Assembly: GCF_000346505.1 (NCBI RefSeq)
Contig: NZ_ANOH01000003.1
Coordinates: 1 to 64,000, forward strand
Source: Aporhodopirellula sallentina SM41
GTDB lineage: Bacteria > Planctomycetota > Planctomycetia > Pirellulales > Pirellulaceae
Direction: 5' to 3'
DNA: 64,000 nucleotides
Shown: one piece after another, positions 54,637 to 63,062 of the stretch
How the letters are laid out: each line of letters opens with the position of its first letter
Position numbering within the stretch: position 1 is the stretch's first letter
Notes under the pieces: model-generated
Database searches by the model: none
Told to the model about the DNA's origin: nothing
The model's input: the letters and a program-made list of their open reading frames with translations, nothing else
Position numbers and translations under genes: made by a program

Positions 54637-55766
54637 GGTGTGTGTTTTCCCGTTGTTGGTTGAGCCATGGGGAGGACCGTCGCCGCGGTTTCAGGGGCCG
54701 CGATGTCACCGGCTGCAATAAGATCGGTGATATCGATCATCCCAACCGGCCGGCCGCAGTCATCGATGACCGGCAGTTCACTGATATGGCGTTGCGATAG
54801 GATGGCGACTGCGGATCCGAGAGAACTGCCACTCGTGGAGCAAATCGGGGTCCGAGTCATCACCTCTTCGATCGGTCGATCGAGACTGTTTTCTTGGCGG
54901 TGTTGAAGAAGCTTCACAAGGTCACTGTCGGTGAAGATCCCCGTTAGTTTGTTCTCGGAATCGACTAGCATGACCGCGCCGCTGCGTCGTTCCGGCGAAC
55001 TCGTTGCGATGGCGTCTCGCACCGGCAGTGTTTCGCTAGCGATACGGCATTCATGCAACCCACGCATGACGTCGTCGACGCTCGAGAGTTTTCGTCCGAG
55101 CGCACCACCGGGATGGAAACGTGCGAAATCTTGAGGTCCAAAACCACGAATCTGCGACGCGAGCATGGCGATCGCGTCACCGATCGCGAGCATGACCGAC
55201 GTGCTCGTCGTCGGTGCCAACCCGTTCGGGCAGGCTTCCCGGTGACGGCCCATGGGGACGACTAGGTCCGACAGGTTCGCCAGTGGGTTGGCGCTATCGG
55301 CGGTGATGGCGATCAAGCAATCCGCTTGTGTTTTAATAAACTCGCAAGCCCGGACGACTTCTTCGCTGCGTCCGGAATTGGAGAACGCGATCACGATGTC
55401 ATTCGCCTGCACGCGGCCGAGGTCACCGTGAATCGCTTCGCTCGGGTGCAGGAAATGCGACGGCGAACCGGTGCTCGCGAGTGTCGCGACGATTTTCTGT
55501 GCGATCCATCCCGCTTTACCCACACCGGTCAGGACAACGGAGCCTGTGCATTGGGCAATACGAGTTCCGGCTTCCACCGCCGCAGTGGAGGCAAACGACG
55601 CCGCCTCGCGAATGGCGTCAGACTCCGCAAACATCGTGTCACGGATAATGCGAACGCATTCGACCTGCGATAAAGATTCGGCGACAGAACGCGAGTCGAG
55701 CGTGCGTTGAGAGGCAAAATTGCCGTCTCCACGCGACGAGGCGGGCTGGGCAGACACGGGCAGCAT
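54633..55766 (-). CDS. kdsD: Arabinose-5-phosphate isomerase KdsD
   Basis: A 377-residue isomerase making D-arabinose 5-phosphate from ribulose 5-phosphate for Kdo synthesis. The SIS domain (LTGVGKAGWIAQKI near 76, HPSEAIHGDLGRV near 103, IAFSNSGRSEEV near 124) is followed by two CBS domains in the C-terminal third (SSVDDVMRGLHECRI, then EVMTRTPICSTSGSSLG). This is the KdsD/GutQ layout. ATG 55766 has a ~40-residue N-terminal extension over E. coli KdsD. It heads the kdsD-kdsC unit, about 100 bases downstream of the sulfatase. Confidence 0.94.
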   Translation of the reverse strand: MLPVSAQPASSRGDGNFASQRTLDSRSVAESLSQVECVRIIRDTMFAESDAIREAASFASTAAVEAGTRIAQCTGSVVLTGVGKAGWIAQKIVATLASTGSPSHFLHPSEAIHGDLGRVQANDIVIAFSNSGRSEEVVRACEFIKTQADCLIAITADSANPLANLSDLVVPMGRHREACPNGLAPTTSTSVMLAIGDAIAMLASQIRGFGPQDFARFHPGGALGRKLSSVDDVMRGLHECRIASETLPVRDAIATSSPERRSGAVMLVDSENKLTGIFTDSDLVKLLQHRQENSLDRPIEEVMTRTPICSTSGSSLGSAVAILSQRHISELPVIDDCGRPVGMIDITDLIAAGDIAAPETAATVLPMAQPTTGKHTP

Positions 55767-55868
55767 CCATGCAAAACGTGCGTAATCGGCTTCGCAAACG
55801 ACGCGAAGAGGACCGATCCCAAAACTACCGGAACCGGCCCAGCGGTCGCAAGATGAACCCGAAGTTCG

Positions 55869-57626
55869 CTATTTTCTCATCCCCGGCACCACGAACGCTC
55901 GTTCGGCGTACTCCTGCCACATCGCGGCGAGCTTTTCGACCATTTCTGGCATTTGCTGGCTTAGGTCGTTTTGTTCACTGCGATCTTTGGCCAAGTCATA
56001 CAACTCCCAGAGCCCCTTCCCGCCTTTGGCCACCAGTTTGTAGTCGCCAACGCGTATTGCCCGGTTCCCTTCATGTTCCCAGTAGATCGCTTCTCGCTGG
56101 ATCGTGTTCCCCTCGAAAAGAGGACGCAAACTTTGCCCTTCCATCGGATGAATCGAATTGCCATCGTGAAAAGTTTTGGGGTATTCAGCCCCCGACAAAT
56201 CGACAGCGGTCGCCATCAGGTCAACCAAATGTCCCGGCGTCGGTTCGATCTCACCGTGACGAGCAATCCCGCGAGGCCAGTGTGCGATCAACGGAGTCGA
56301 GATGCCACCCTCGTGCACCCAGTGTTTGTATTCGCGAAACGGAGTGTTGGACACCGTTGCCCATCCTCTTCCGTAGGCAACATAGGTGTCCTCCGGACCA
56401 GCCATTGCCTCCGGGCCGCCTCGCACAGGCCGACCGTCACGGGTTTGTTTGGGAACCATATCCATTTGCAAATGGTCGCTCGGCAGGGGATCGAAAGTTT
56501 GATTTGTGTTTTCGACGTTGTGTTTGCTGCTGCGTCCTAGCGTTTCGGCGCATCCGCCGTTGTCTTGCAAGAAACAGATCAACGTGTTGTCGTACTGCCC
56601 TGTTGATTTGAGCGAATCAACAATCTTTCCGATCCCTTGGTCCATCGAATCGATCATCGCCGCATACACTTCCATGTTGCGTTTGTCCCATTCCCAATGC
56701 TTTTGCGTTTTCCATTTGTCCGGAATCGGCCAATTCACGGTCGCCTCCGCATCGATTACCCCGAGGTCAATCATCCGTTGATAGCGAGCGTTTCGAATCG
56801 CATCGTAACCTGCGTCGTAGCGTCCCTCGTACTTCGCAATGTCACGTTCGCGTGCATGCATCGGCCAGTGCGCAGCCGTGTACGCCACGTAGAGAAAGAA
56901 CGGTTCATCGGAAGAGCCTTCTTGATGTTCTCGGATGAAACGTGTGGCGTGATCGGTGATCGCGTCGGTGTAGTAGAACTTTCCGTCAACCTGTGATTCG
57001 ATCGGATACTCAGGATCGGTAACCGGTGAGATGCGTGTGTTTTCCCGAGTGAGCGAATTCGGATCCCAGAAACTACCTGCTCCATGGATGGTCCCGTAGA
57101 ACCGGTCAAAGCCTCGCTGTCGGGGCCAATTCGATTTGTCCGCATCAGGAGATTTCGGTTGGAAAGGTGTCACATGCCATTTACCCGACATGTACGTCCG
57201 GTAGCCAGCCGTCTGCAACACTTCCGCGATCGTCACGCAGCGGCGATTGAGTTGCCCGCGATAGCCGTCGTGGCCTCGATCTTCCATCATGTGTCCGACG
57301 CCGGCCTGGTGCGGATATAACCCCGTCAGCAGGCTCGCTCTCGTCGGGCAGCATCTCGCGGTGTTGTAGAACTGAGTAAACCGAATCCCGTTTTCCGCGA
57401 GCGAATCCAGCACCGGGGTCTCGATTTCGCTGCCGTAGCAACCAATGTCCGAATAGCCCATATCGTCCGAGAGGATGTAGATGATGTTCGGTCGTTCATC
57501 CTCAGCCGCGTGGGAATTGTCGCACGTGAAAACAATTGACATCCCAATCATGAACAGCACGATGAAAGTTCGTATGAATGCGGTTGTCAATCGGCGGGGA
57601 GGTAAGAGGTGTCTCAGGTTTTGCAT
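55869..57626 (-). CDS. Type I sulfatase (arylsulfatase family), secreted
   Basis: A 585-residue sulfatase, one of the families that planctomycetes carry in large numbers to desulfate algal polysaccharides. The signal region AFIRTFIVLFMIGMSIVFTC is near residues 16-35. Metal-binding SDDMGYSDIGCYG lies near 55, and the formylglycine site reads CCPTRASLLTG near 94, where the first Cys of C-x-P-x-R would be oxidised by a maturase not seen here. ATG 57626 gives the signal peptide; the frame from 57698 starts at GTG. Divergent from the His/Cys-rich gene with a 237-base gap. Substrate unknown. Confidence 0.93.
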   Translation of the reverse strand: MQNLRHLLPPRRLTTAFIRTFIVLFMIGMSIVFTCDNSHAAEDERPNIIYILSDDMGYSDIGCYGSEIETPVLDSLAENGIRFTQFYNTARCCPTRASLLTGLYPHQAGVGHMMEDRGHDGYRGQLNRRCVTIAEVLQTAGYRTYMSGKWHVTPFQPKSPDADKSNWPRQRGFDRFYGTIHGAGSFWDPNSLTRENTRISPVTDPEYPIESQVDGKFYYTDAITDHATRFIREHQEGSSDEPFFLYVAYTAAHWPMHARERDIAKYEGRYDAGYDAIRNARYQRMIDLGVIDAEATVNWPIPDKWKTQKHWEWDKRNMEVYAAMIDSMDQGIGKIVDSLKSTGQYDNTLICFLQDNGGCAETLGRSSKHNVENTNQTFDPLPSDHLQMDMVPKQTRDGRPVRGGPEAMAGPEDTYVAYGRGWATVSNTPFREYKHWVHEGGISTPLIAHWPRGIARHGEIEPTPGHLVDLMATAVDLSGAEYPKTFHDGNSIHPMEGQSLRPLFEGNTIQREAIYWEHEGNRAIRVGDYKLVAKGGKGLWELYDLAKDRSEQNDLSQQMPEMVEKLAAMWQEYAERAFVVPGMRK

Positions 57627-57863
57627 GGGGAGGTGCCAATGAACAATTGCAAAAGTTCTGGAATGTGTGGGATAGTCGCGAACGTGTTGTCCTGCCACGA
57701 TAGTCTATTTCCATGGTCACCAAGAATGTGTCGTGCCGTTGACGCCGACTGCAAATATTTTTGATCCGATCGCGAACTGTTTGGCTGTGCCTCGCGTATG
57801 GCGGGCTCAGTCTTTGGTCGGACCTGAACTCCCTCTCGAAACCGTTTCCCGTCTGGGCGATTT

Positions 57864-58349
57864 GTGGTTCCTTCGATCCGTCCACTAACGACATTCTTGC
57901 TCAGCGTAACGCTGGCATTGGGGCATGCCCCTGCTTGGTTGCACGTTGCTACGTGTCACCATGCTACCTGCGGTCAATCCGTCTGTGGGCACCCTGGGCA
58001 TCGCGATGCCGTTTCGCCCTTCGATGCCTCTGCTCACCGGCATGTTTCGCACCAAAGTTCTGCGTGCGATCATTGCCATTCCTGTGCGGGGCCGCATCAG
58101 TCTGAATGCGAGAGCGAAGCGCCGTCTGACCCTTCCTTGCAATCGCGCGATAACTCTTCGCAACATGACTCTCACACGTGTTGGATCTGCCAGTCGCTGG
58201 CCAGTCCGAATGGATTGCAACACACCAATGACGGCTTCGTTGAATGCACACGCGTTGTCGCAGCGGAAATTCCGCGATGCGTGTCCGCTGACGTAGAGTC
58301 GTCCTGCATTCTGCCGCCTCTTCGCGGCCCGCCTGCGATCTCTCTCTGA
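57864..58349 (+). CDS. His/Cys-rich secreted protein (DUF2946-like)
   Basis: A 161-residue protein with a signal peptide (SIRPLTTFLLSVTLALGH, cleavage near 22-26) and a mature chain carrying 15 His and 12 Cys. Clusters include LHVATCHHATCGQSVCGH, RHVSHQ, ACDHCHSCAG, HDSHTCWICQSLASP and RCVSAD. The C-terminus ends LPPLRGPPAISL; a Pro-rich RGPP end and a CxxC/SLA segment recall DUF2946-type proteins linked to metal uptake. The GTG start is forced by an in-frame stop 39 bases upstream and no other start between. It is the first gene of a forward cluster with a DUF1559 protein, a lipoprotein and an AztD-like propeller. Metal binding is inferred from composition. Confidence 0.7.
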   Translation: MVPSIRPLTTFLLSVTLALGHAPAWLHVATCHHATCGQSVCGHPGHRDAVSPFDASAHRHVSHQSSACDHCHSCAGPHQSECESEAPSDPSLQSRDNSSQHDSHTCWICQSLASPNGLQHTNDGFVECTRVVAAEIPRCVSADVESSCILPPLRGPPAISL

Positions 58350-58649
58350 TTCGTTGCTGTTTGGTTCTCGCGAACGCGTTTGTTAACACGCTCGCGGTGC
58401 GCGCCGACTGATCGCAGGCGTTGCGTTGGTCGGGCTCATGGTGAGTCCGCCCAAACGCCCGCGTGTTTGCAGTCGGACGCGTAGTCTGATCCAGCATCAA
58501 TCGGCTCATCGGTATCGCTTTTACCATCTTGCTCCGCGTGCGCGTGTGCGGTTGTTCGACGCCCGGTCCGACCAACCTGTGTTGATCGATGCGCGCGCCG
58601 CGCGGAGCTCTTTCATTCTTCCTACGCAGTCTCTTGCGACAACAAAAAT
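58350..58649. other. Intergenic region before the DUF1559 gene
   Basis: 300 bases with no convincing gene. An imperfect inverted repeat CGCGAACGCGT ... ACACGCTCGCG lies near 58369-58396. I see no promoter, terminator or riboswitch that I can name. Confidence 0.35.
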
Positions 58650-59708
58650 ATGAACAAACCATTTTTTCCAATACACCGCGGACGACCCAAGCCCGCGTTT
58701 ACACTGATCGAGCTCCTGGTGGTGATTGCCATCATTGGGATTCTCGTCGGTCTACTGCTGCCCGCCGTTCAGTCTGCTCGCGAAGCGGCTCGTCGGATGT
58801 CATGCAGCAATCGAATGAAGCAAATCGCGCTCGCGACCCACAACTACGAAAACACTTTTCGTGTGATTCCGGCGATGACCGGATCGAGCAGCTTTTCAGT
58901 CCAAGCTCGCGTCTTGCCATACATCGAACAGGCTGGGCTCAGTGAGCTGATCAATTTCGAACAACCGTTGCTTGTTGGGCCTCCGTGGGCGGCCCAGTAC
59001 AACACCGAACTCCGAGACGCTATTGAAACGATTGTTCCTACATTTCTCTGCCCGAGCGATGTTGGTGATCCTCAGTTCTCAACAACGTTCGCGGATTCGT
59101 CGGATGGCTACTCTGCGGGTCTGAGCTACATGTTCAGCTACGGCAGTGGCACCGATACTCACTACGACGATCGATATCGCACCGACGGGATGGTGTGGAC
59201 CGATTCATGGGCGAAGTTCCGCGACTGTTTGGACGGTACGAGCCAGACCGTGCTGCTCGCCGAAACGGTCCTGGGTGACCAAACCAGCGGCATGACGGAA
59301 GCGACACCGAGCGGACCGCACCGCCGAATCGCGAACTGGAGCGGCACGTCTGGGAATGTCGCTCCAAACCCGGGTTTTCTCGATGGGGGAACCTTGATTT
59401 CAAACCCCGATCTGAAAACGCTGTTCCCGTCGAAGATCAGTTCCTACACAGGAAATCGCGGAGCGAGTTGGATTCGCGGCGTGCCTTATGCGACGGTGAT
59501 CAATGGTTACATGACCCCCAACGCGTCCATACCTGATGTGGGGATGCATGGACGCGGGTTTTATTCGTCTCGCTCGTATCACACCGGTGGTTCGATGCAT
59601 GCGATGCTCGATGGCAGCGTTCACTTCATTACCGATTCCATTGACCAGGACACGTATCACGCCTTGTTCTCTCGCGACGGGAAGGAGGTTGTGCAGTGGC
59701 CTCAGTAA
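58650..59708 (+). CDS. DUF1559 protein with type IV pilin-like N-terminus
   Basis: A 352-residue protein of the DUF1559/SBP_bac_10 type found in large numbers in planctomycetes. The pilin-like start FTLIELLVVIAIIGILVG near residues 15-32 is followed by SAREAARRMSCSNRMKQI, which is typical. The C-terminus has YHTGGSMHAMLDGSVHFITD, the family's closing motif. Proteins are thought to be processed by prepilin peptidase and displayed in the envelope; function is unknown. The following lipoprotein gene starts 13 bases before its stop. Confidence 0.95.
   Translation: MNKPFFPIHRGRPKPAFTLIELLVVIAIIGILVGLLLPAVQSAREAARRMSCSNRMKQIALATHNYENTFRVIPAMTGSSSFSVQARVLPYIEQAGLSELINFEQPLLVGPPWAAQYNTELRDAIETIVPTFLCPSDVGDPQFSTTFADSSDGYSAGLSYMFSYGSGTDTHYDDRYRTDGMVWTDSWAKFRDCLDGTSQTVLLAETVLGDQTSGMTEATPSGPHRRIANWSGTSGNVAPNPGFLDGGTLISNPDLKTLFPSKISSYTGNRGASWIRGVPYATVINGYMTPNASIPDVGMHGRGFYSSRSYHTGGSMHAMLDGSVHFITDSIDQDTYHALFSRDGKEVVQWPQ
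59682..59689 (+). promoter_or_regulatory. Strong ribosome binding site inside the DUF1559 gene
   Basis: AAGGAGGT lies six bases before the GTG at 59696, within the last codons of the DUF1559 gene. It fixes the start of the small lipoprotein and shows the two genes are translated from one message. Confidence 0.85.
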
Positions 59709-60115
59709 AACAGACGTCGCTCTGGCTCACGACGGCTTGTGCGATCGTCACATTTGGATGCGAGGCTGCTTCGCACACGGAATCCGCCAATCCGACCGCA
59801 TCGGTGCAGGTCGTCTACGAAAGCGAGCCGTTAGCCAATGTGCAAATCATGTTGAAGCAGACCGCGGACGGACCGGCGTTGACTCACGCAATCTCTGACC
59901 GTCTCGGCGTAGCCCGGTTCAAGGAAATGCCTGAGCCCGAACCTGCGGAATACGTCATCGCGATGGAATCTCTCAGCGATGGCGGATGGATCTTGGATAG
60001 GAAGGTGGTCGGCAAATTCTGCGACTCGCTGCGGCTGAAACCTTTCTCGCAATCACCCAATCAAATCATTGAACTGCCCAAACGTGCCGTTCAATTGCTC
60101 TCACCTACAAACTGA
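59696..60115 (+). CDS. Small lipoprotein with possible Ig-like fold
   Basis: A 139-residue protein. The signal LWLTTACAIVTFGC near 9-22 ends at a lipobox Cys. The rest looks like a single beta-sandwich of carboxypeptidase-regulatory/transthyretin type (VYESEPLANVQIMLKQTADG, then ISDRLGVARFKEMPEPEP and PAEYVIAMES), a layout often seen next to DUF1559 genes in planctomycetes. The GTG start is set by the AAGGAGGT site. It overlaps the DUF1559 gene by 13 bases and precedes the AztD-like gene by 17 bases. Confidence 0.85.
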   Translation: MASVKQTSLWLTTACAIVTFGCEAASHTESANPTASVQVVYESEPLANVQIMLKQTADGPALTHAISDRLGVARFKEMPEPEPAEYVIAMESLSDGGWILDRKVVGKFCDSLRLKPFSQSPNQIIELPKRAVQLLSPTN

Positions 60116-60132
60116 AATCAGGAACAATAATT

Positions 60133-61473
60133 ATGTTAGTACGATTCCATTGCACGCTGTTGGCGGTCGCCACGCTATTGGGAGGAACGAGCCTTCATGC
60201 TCAGGGCCGCACGGTCGCGCGTTTGTTTTGGCAAGACCATCAGAATGCCAAGATGATGTGGGGCGACCTGCAGAAGACGAGCGAAGGGTACGCACTCGCA
60301 GAACACGAAGTCGAGGGCTTTCCGGCTCTCGATGTTGATGATCAATCACTAGTTCAAATGCAAACCGATGAAGGTTTGATTGTTGTCGGCGTTCGCGATG
60401 AAGCGGGTGGTGAGATCGGCAGCGGTTGGGTGGCGATCGAATCCGGTGCCTTCCAGGAAACGCATGGCGACCACTACCACTGGCGTTTCACGTCCGCTCC
60501 GTCGATTCACACGACACGCGTCGATGCGTCCCAAGGGAATCCGGCACACGTCTATCGCTACGACAACGCGTTTGTGATGGCGAACGACCAGAAGAACGGA
60601 TTTACTATGTTGACGGCAAAATCGATTCGTGAGGCGGAGTCTCCCGAAGCGTCCGGCAGCTTTTTCGAGGGGGGCGGGAATCATATCACGTTGGCCGTGG
60701 CGGAGGGGAGAGTTGCCTACAGCACGTGGATCGATCGTGAAGGTGAAAACGCGGGACGTGTCGACGTGGTCGGGTTGGGCAACTGGGCCGGAAAGCGTTA
60801 CCACGTTCATTGCCCATCGGGCGGCCTGCACGGTGCGACCTACAATTCGGGCAAGGTCTTCTTAGCACCGGCCGACGGTATCTGCTGGGTTGAGGCGGAT
60901 CTCGACGTGAACCGGCATCCGGACTCGGTTGTCGTTCATCATTTACCGATCGGTACTGACGAGGAAGACAACCCGCTGCGCACCGGCGCGTTCCAGAATG
61001 TCGGTAGCTATGTGGTGTTCTCGAGCGGTAAAGGCGAGCAGTCTCGACTGTGTTTCGTCGATGCTTCGAAGAGCGAACCGACGATCGAGTCGTTGTCGCT
61101 GCAGATGGACGAGGGACAATCGATGCTCACTCCGATCGTCGGAAAAGGCATCGACGGCAGTCCGATTGCGTTGTGCTTTGCCGAGTCCAAGGATGCTCCT
61201 GAGAACGATCGACTCTATGTCGTCAATCTCGATCCTGATCGCAACGGCAGCTTTTCAGATGCGGTTGCGGGCGAGCCGATCGCGGTGGGACGCAGTCAAA
61301 TCGAAGGTCATTTTGGTCACCACGACGCAGTCTTCCTGCCACGTGGTCGTCAAATGGCGATTACGAATCCCGGTGACTCGAGCATTTGGGTGATTTCACT
61401 TCGCGACCAAAGCGTGGCCGGAAAATTCGACTGCACCGGAACACCCACGGCACTACTTTCGATTTCCGACTGA
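60133..61473 (+). CDS. AztD-like periplasmic beta-propeller (putative metallochaperone)
   Basis: A 446-residue secreted propeller. Signal peptide: FHCTLLAVATLLGGTSLHAQ, cleavage near 24-25. Features recalling zinc metallochaperone AztD are the His cluster ETHGDHYHWRF near 110, GNPAHVYRYDNAFVMANDQK near 135, and the Cys-containing strand CPSGGLHGATYNSG near 226 with a second Cys at GICWVE near 251. In AztD a similar CP-LHGE segment and a later Cys form a disulfide. No azt ABC transporter is nearby, so the zinc role is inference and other propeller functions are possible. ATG 60133 lies 17 bases after the lipoprotein stop. A possible terminator follows. Confidence 0.62.
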   Translation: MLVRFHCTLLAVATLLGGTSLHAQGRTVARLFWQDHQNAKMMWGDLQKTSEGYALAEHEVEGFPALDVDDQSLVQMQTDEGLIVVGVRDEAGGEIGSGWVAIESGAFQETHGDHYHWRFTSAPSIHTTRVDASQGNPAHVYRYDNAFVMANDQKNGFTMLTAKSIREAESPEASGSFFEGGGNHITLAVAEGRVAYSTWIDREGENAGRVDVVGLGNWAGKRYHVHCPSGGLHGATYNSGKVFLAPADGICWVEADLDVNRHPDSVVVHHLPIGTDEEDNPLRTGAFQNVGSYVVFSSGKGEQSRLCFVDASKSEPTIESLSLQMDEGQSMLTPIVGKGIDGSPIALCFAESKDAPENDRLYVVNLDPDRNGSFSDAVAGEPIAVGRSQIEGHFGHHDAVFLPRGRQMAITNPGDSSIWVISLRDQSVAGKFDCTGTPTALLSISD

Positions 61474-61602
61474 GCGAATGATTCGGTCTTTGGCGTTCTC
61501 GTTGCCGAGTCGACAGACCGAGATAGGAAGTGCCTATCTGCGTACCGCGGCTAACGCCGATCGGCTGATGAGTTTTCGGATCGATTCCAAGTTCACGGGA
61601 AT

Positions 61603-61630
61603 GCCGCAGTCGACTCGGCTGCGGCGTTTT
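61603..61630 (+). terminator. Hairpin and short T-run after the AztD-like gene
   Basis: GCCGCAG and CTGCGGC form a 7-bp GC-rich stem around a 9-base loop, followed by GTTTT. It lies about 130 bases after the AztD-like stop, ending the forward cluster, and is also close to the end of the leftward small membrane gene. Confidence 0.5.
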
Positions 61631-61646
61631 CGTCGGACGGTCCGTA

Positions 61647-61940
61647 TCAAGACGTGAATAAACTCAGAGCAACGACAAACGTGATCGCTTCTTGATATGC
61701 GACCATGCGTACGTCGAAGATATCCGCGATGAGTCGATTCCAAATCTCCCTTGCAAACCAACTCGTCACAAACATCACAATAACGAAGCGGACGAAATCT
61801 AGTAACGATGTGAGAATGATTCCTTGCAGTGGAACGTCCGCCGCCGCATCCGATAAAGCAAATCGGAAGATGCCGTATGCGGCTGAAAAAAGCACCAGGA
61901 GTAAATTGAATTTTGGGGTGATTTGAAGTTTGCGTTTCAT
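61647..61940 (-). CDS. Small membrane protein of unknown function
   Basis: A 97-residue protein with hydrophobic segments KFNLLLVLFSAAYGIFRFAL near 11-30, LLDFVRFVIVMFVTSWF near 48-64 and a C-terminal ITFVVALSLF. The proposed start is ATG 61940. No family recognised; likely an inner-membrane protein of two to three helices. It is on the same strand as, and downstream of, the SDR gene with a 54-base gap. Confidence 0.6.
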   Translation of the reverse strand: MKRKLQITPKFNLLLVLFSAAYGIFRFALSDAAADVPLQGIILTSLLDFVRFVIVMFVTSWFAREIWNRLIADIFDVRMVAYQEAITFVVALSLFTS

Positions 61941-61994
61941 CGTGACCAATAGCAGTGAGGAGAATGGAGAGAAGGGCGTCTATCTACGGGCGAG

Positions 61995-62750
61995 TCACGT
62001 CAGCATTTGGCCCCCGTCAACCGCGAGCAGTTGGCCGGTGGTAAGTTTGGTGCCTGTTGCAAAGAACAGGACCGCGTCGGCAATGTCATCCGGTTGCGAT
62101 GGTTGCGGTATGGGATAGTTGGCAACCATTTCGTCGAGATCCCAGTTCGGGTTTCCCTCGCGAATCCATCTGCTGTCGATCGGCCCTGGGCAAACCGCAT
62201 TCACTCGGATTTTCGGACCGAGGGCCCGGGCGAGCGATTTGGTCATCGTATTGAGGCCCCCTTTGCTGGCGCAGTAGGCGATGCACGAACCGGCACCGGT
62301 GAAGCCGGCGACTGAGCTGACGTTGACGACACTGCCACCCTCACCGTCGGCCAGCAATTTCGCGGCGGCTCGGGTAACGAACCAAGGCCCTTTAAGATTG
62401 ACGCCTAATATCCGGTCCCAGGCATCTTCATTCATCGCCTCAAGATTTGCGTGTTCAATGAACTCGGTGGTAGCCGCATTGTTGACCAAACAGTCGAGGC
62501 GACCATGTTCATTTTCGATCTGGTTTAACATCGACAGGACTTGTTTTTCGTCCGAAACATCGGCTTGACACAACATCAAAGGGATGTTGAGTGATTCGAT
62601 TTCTTTCGCCGTTTGTTTTGCCTCGGCTTCGCTGCGCGAATAGTTCACGATGACGCCATATCCGAGCTTTGCGAACTGAATCGCGCAGGCTTTTCCCACT
62701 CCGGTGGCTGCTCCGGTAACCAAAGCAATGGGGCGATTCGAAGAATTCAT
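61995..62750 (-). CDS. Short-chain dehydrogenase/reductase
   Basis: A 251-residue NAD(P)-dependent oxidoreductase of the classical SDR fold. The nucleotide motif TGAATGVGKA near 11-20, VNNAATT near 90, catalytic Ser in NVSSVAG near 140 and YCASKGG (YxxxK) near 156 are all present. C-terminal PGPIDSRWIREG fits FabG-like or glucose dehydrogenase-like members. ATG 62750 is used because the conserved chain starts there; the longer frame from 62975 runs through the tandem repeat. Substrate unknown. Confidence 0.92.
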   Translation of the reverse strand: MNSSNRPIALVTGAATGVGKACAIQFAKLGYGVIVNYSRSEAEAKQTAKEIESLNIPLMLCQADVSDEKQVLSMLNQIENEHGRLDCLVNNAATTEFIEHANLEAMNEDAWDRILGVNLKGPWFVTRAAAKLLADGEGGSVVNVSSVAGFTGAGSCIAYCASKGGLNTMTKSLARALGPKIRVNAVCPGPIDSRWIREGNPNWDLDEMVANYPIPQPSQPDDIADAVLFFATGTKLTTGQLLAVDGGQMLT

Positions 62751-62762
62751 GTGGAGGTCCGG

Positions 62763-62792
62763 TTGAATAGAGAGGGGTTGGATAGAGAGGGG
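62763..62792. repeat. 15-bp tandem repeat upstream of the SDR gene
   Basis: TTGAATAGAGAGGGG and TTGGATAGAGAGGGG lie in tandem with one mismatch, directly upstream of the SDR start. The rest of the gap to 63062 shows no gene or named element. Confidence 0.8.
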
Positions 62793-63062
62793 CAAATGAA
62801 TGAGTTTCAGAAGCGGCATTACAAGCCAAATCGCCGGGCGTCGCAAGCAAACGTCACGCTGCAGTCGTGGTCGTCGGTGTTTGGATCGGAGGTTCTGGTT
62901 GGAACGTTCGTCGCGGCCGCTTCGATCGCACGGGTTGTGAGGGGGCCAAAATGACAGATTCGACCCGGCGCGCACTTCAGCGGCAACCTAGTTTTAGTTG
63001 CCAAGAACCGCGCTGGCTGCTGCGCGCTGAGTCACCCCCATCGAAAAACGCCTCATTCGGTT

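Noticed and set aside
55769-56611. 280-codon plus-strand frame across the sulfatase C-terminus
   Set aside because: Arg/Pro-rich shadow of sulfatase codons without homology.
57627-57863. Zur or Fur box in the divergent region before the His/Cys-rich gene
   Set aside because: Only a weak GAAC-N10-GTTC repeat near 57641-57658; nothing resembling known Zur or Fur sites.
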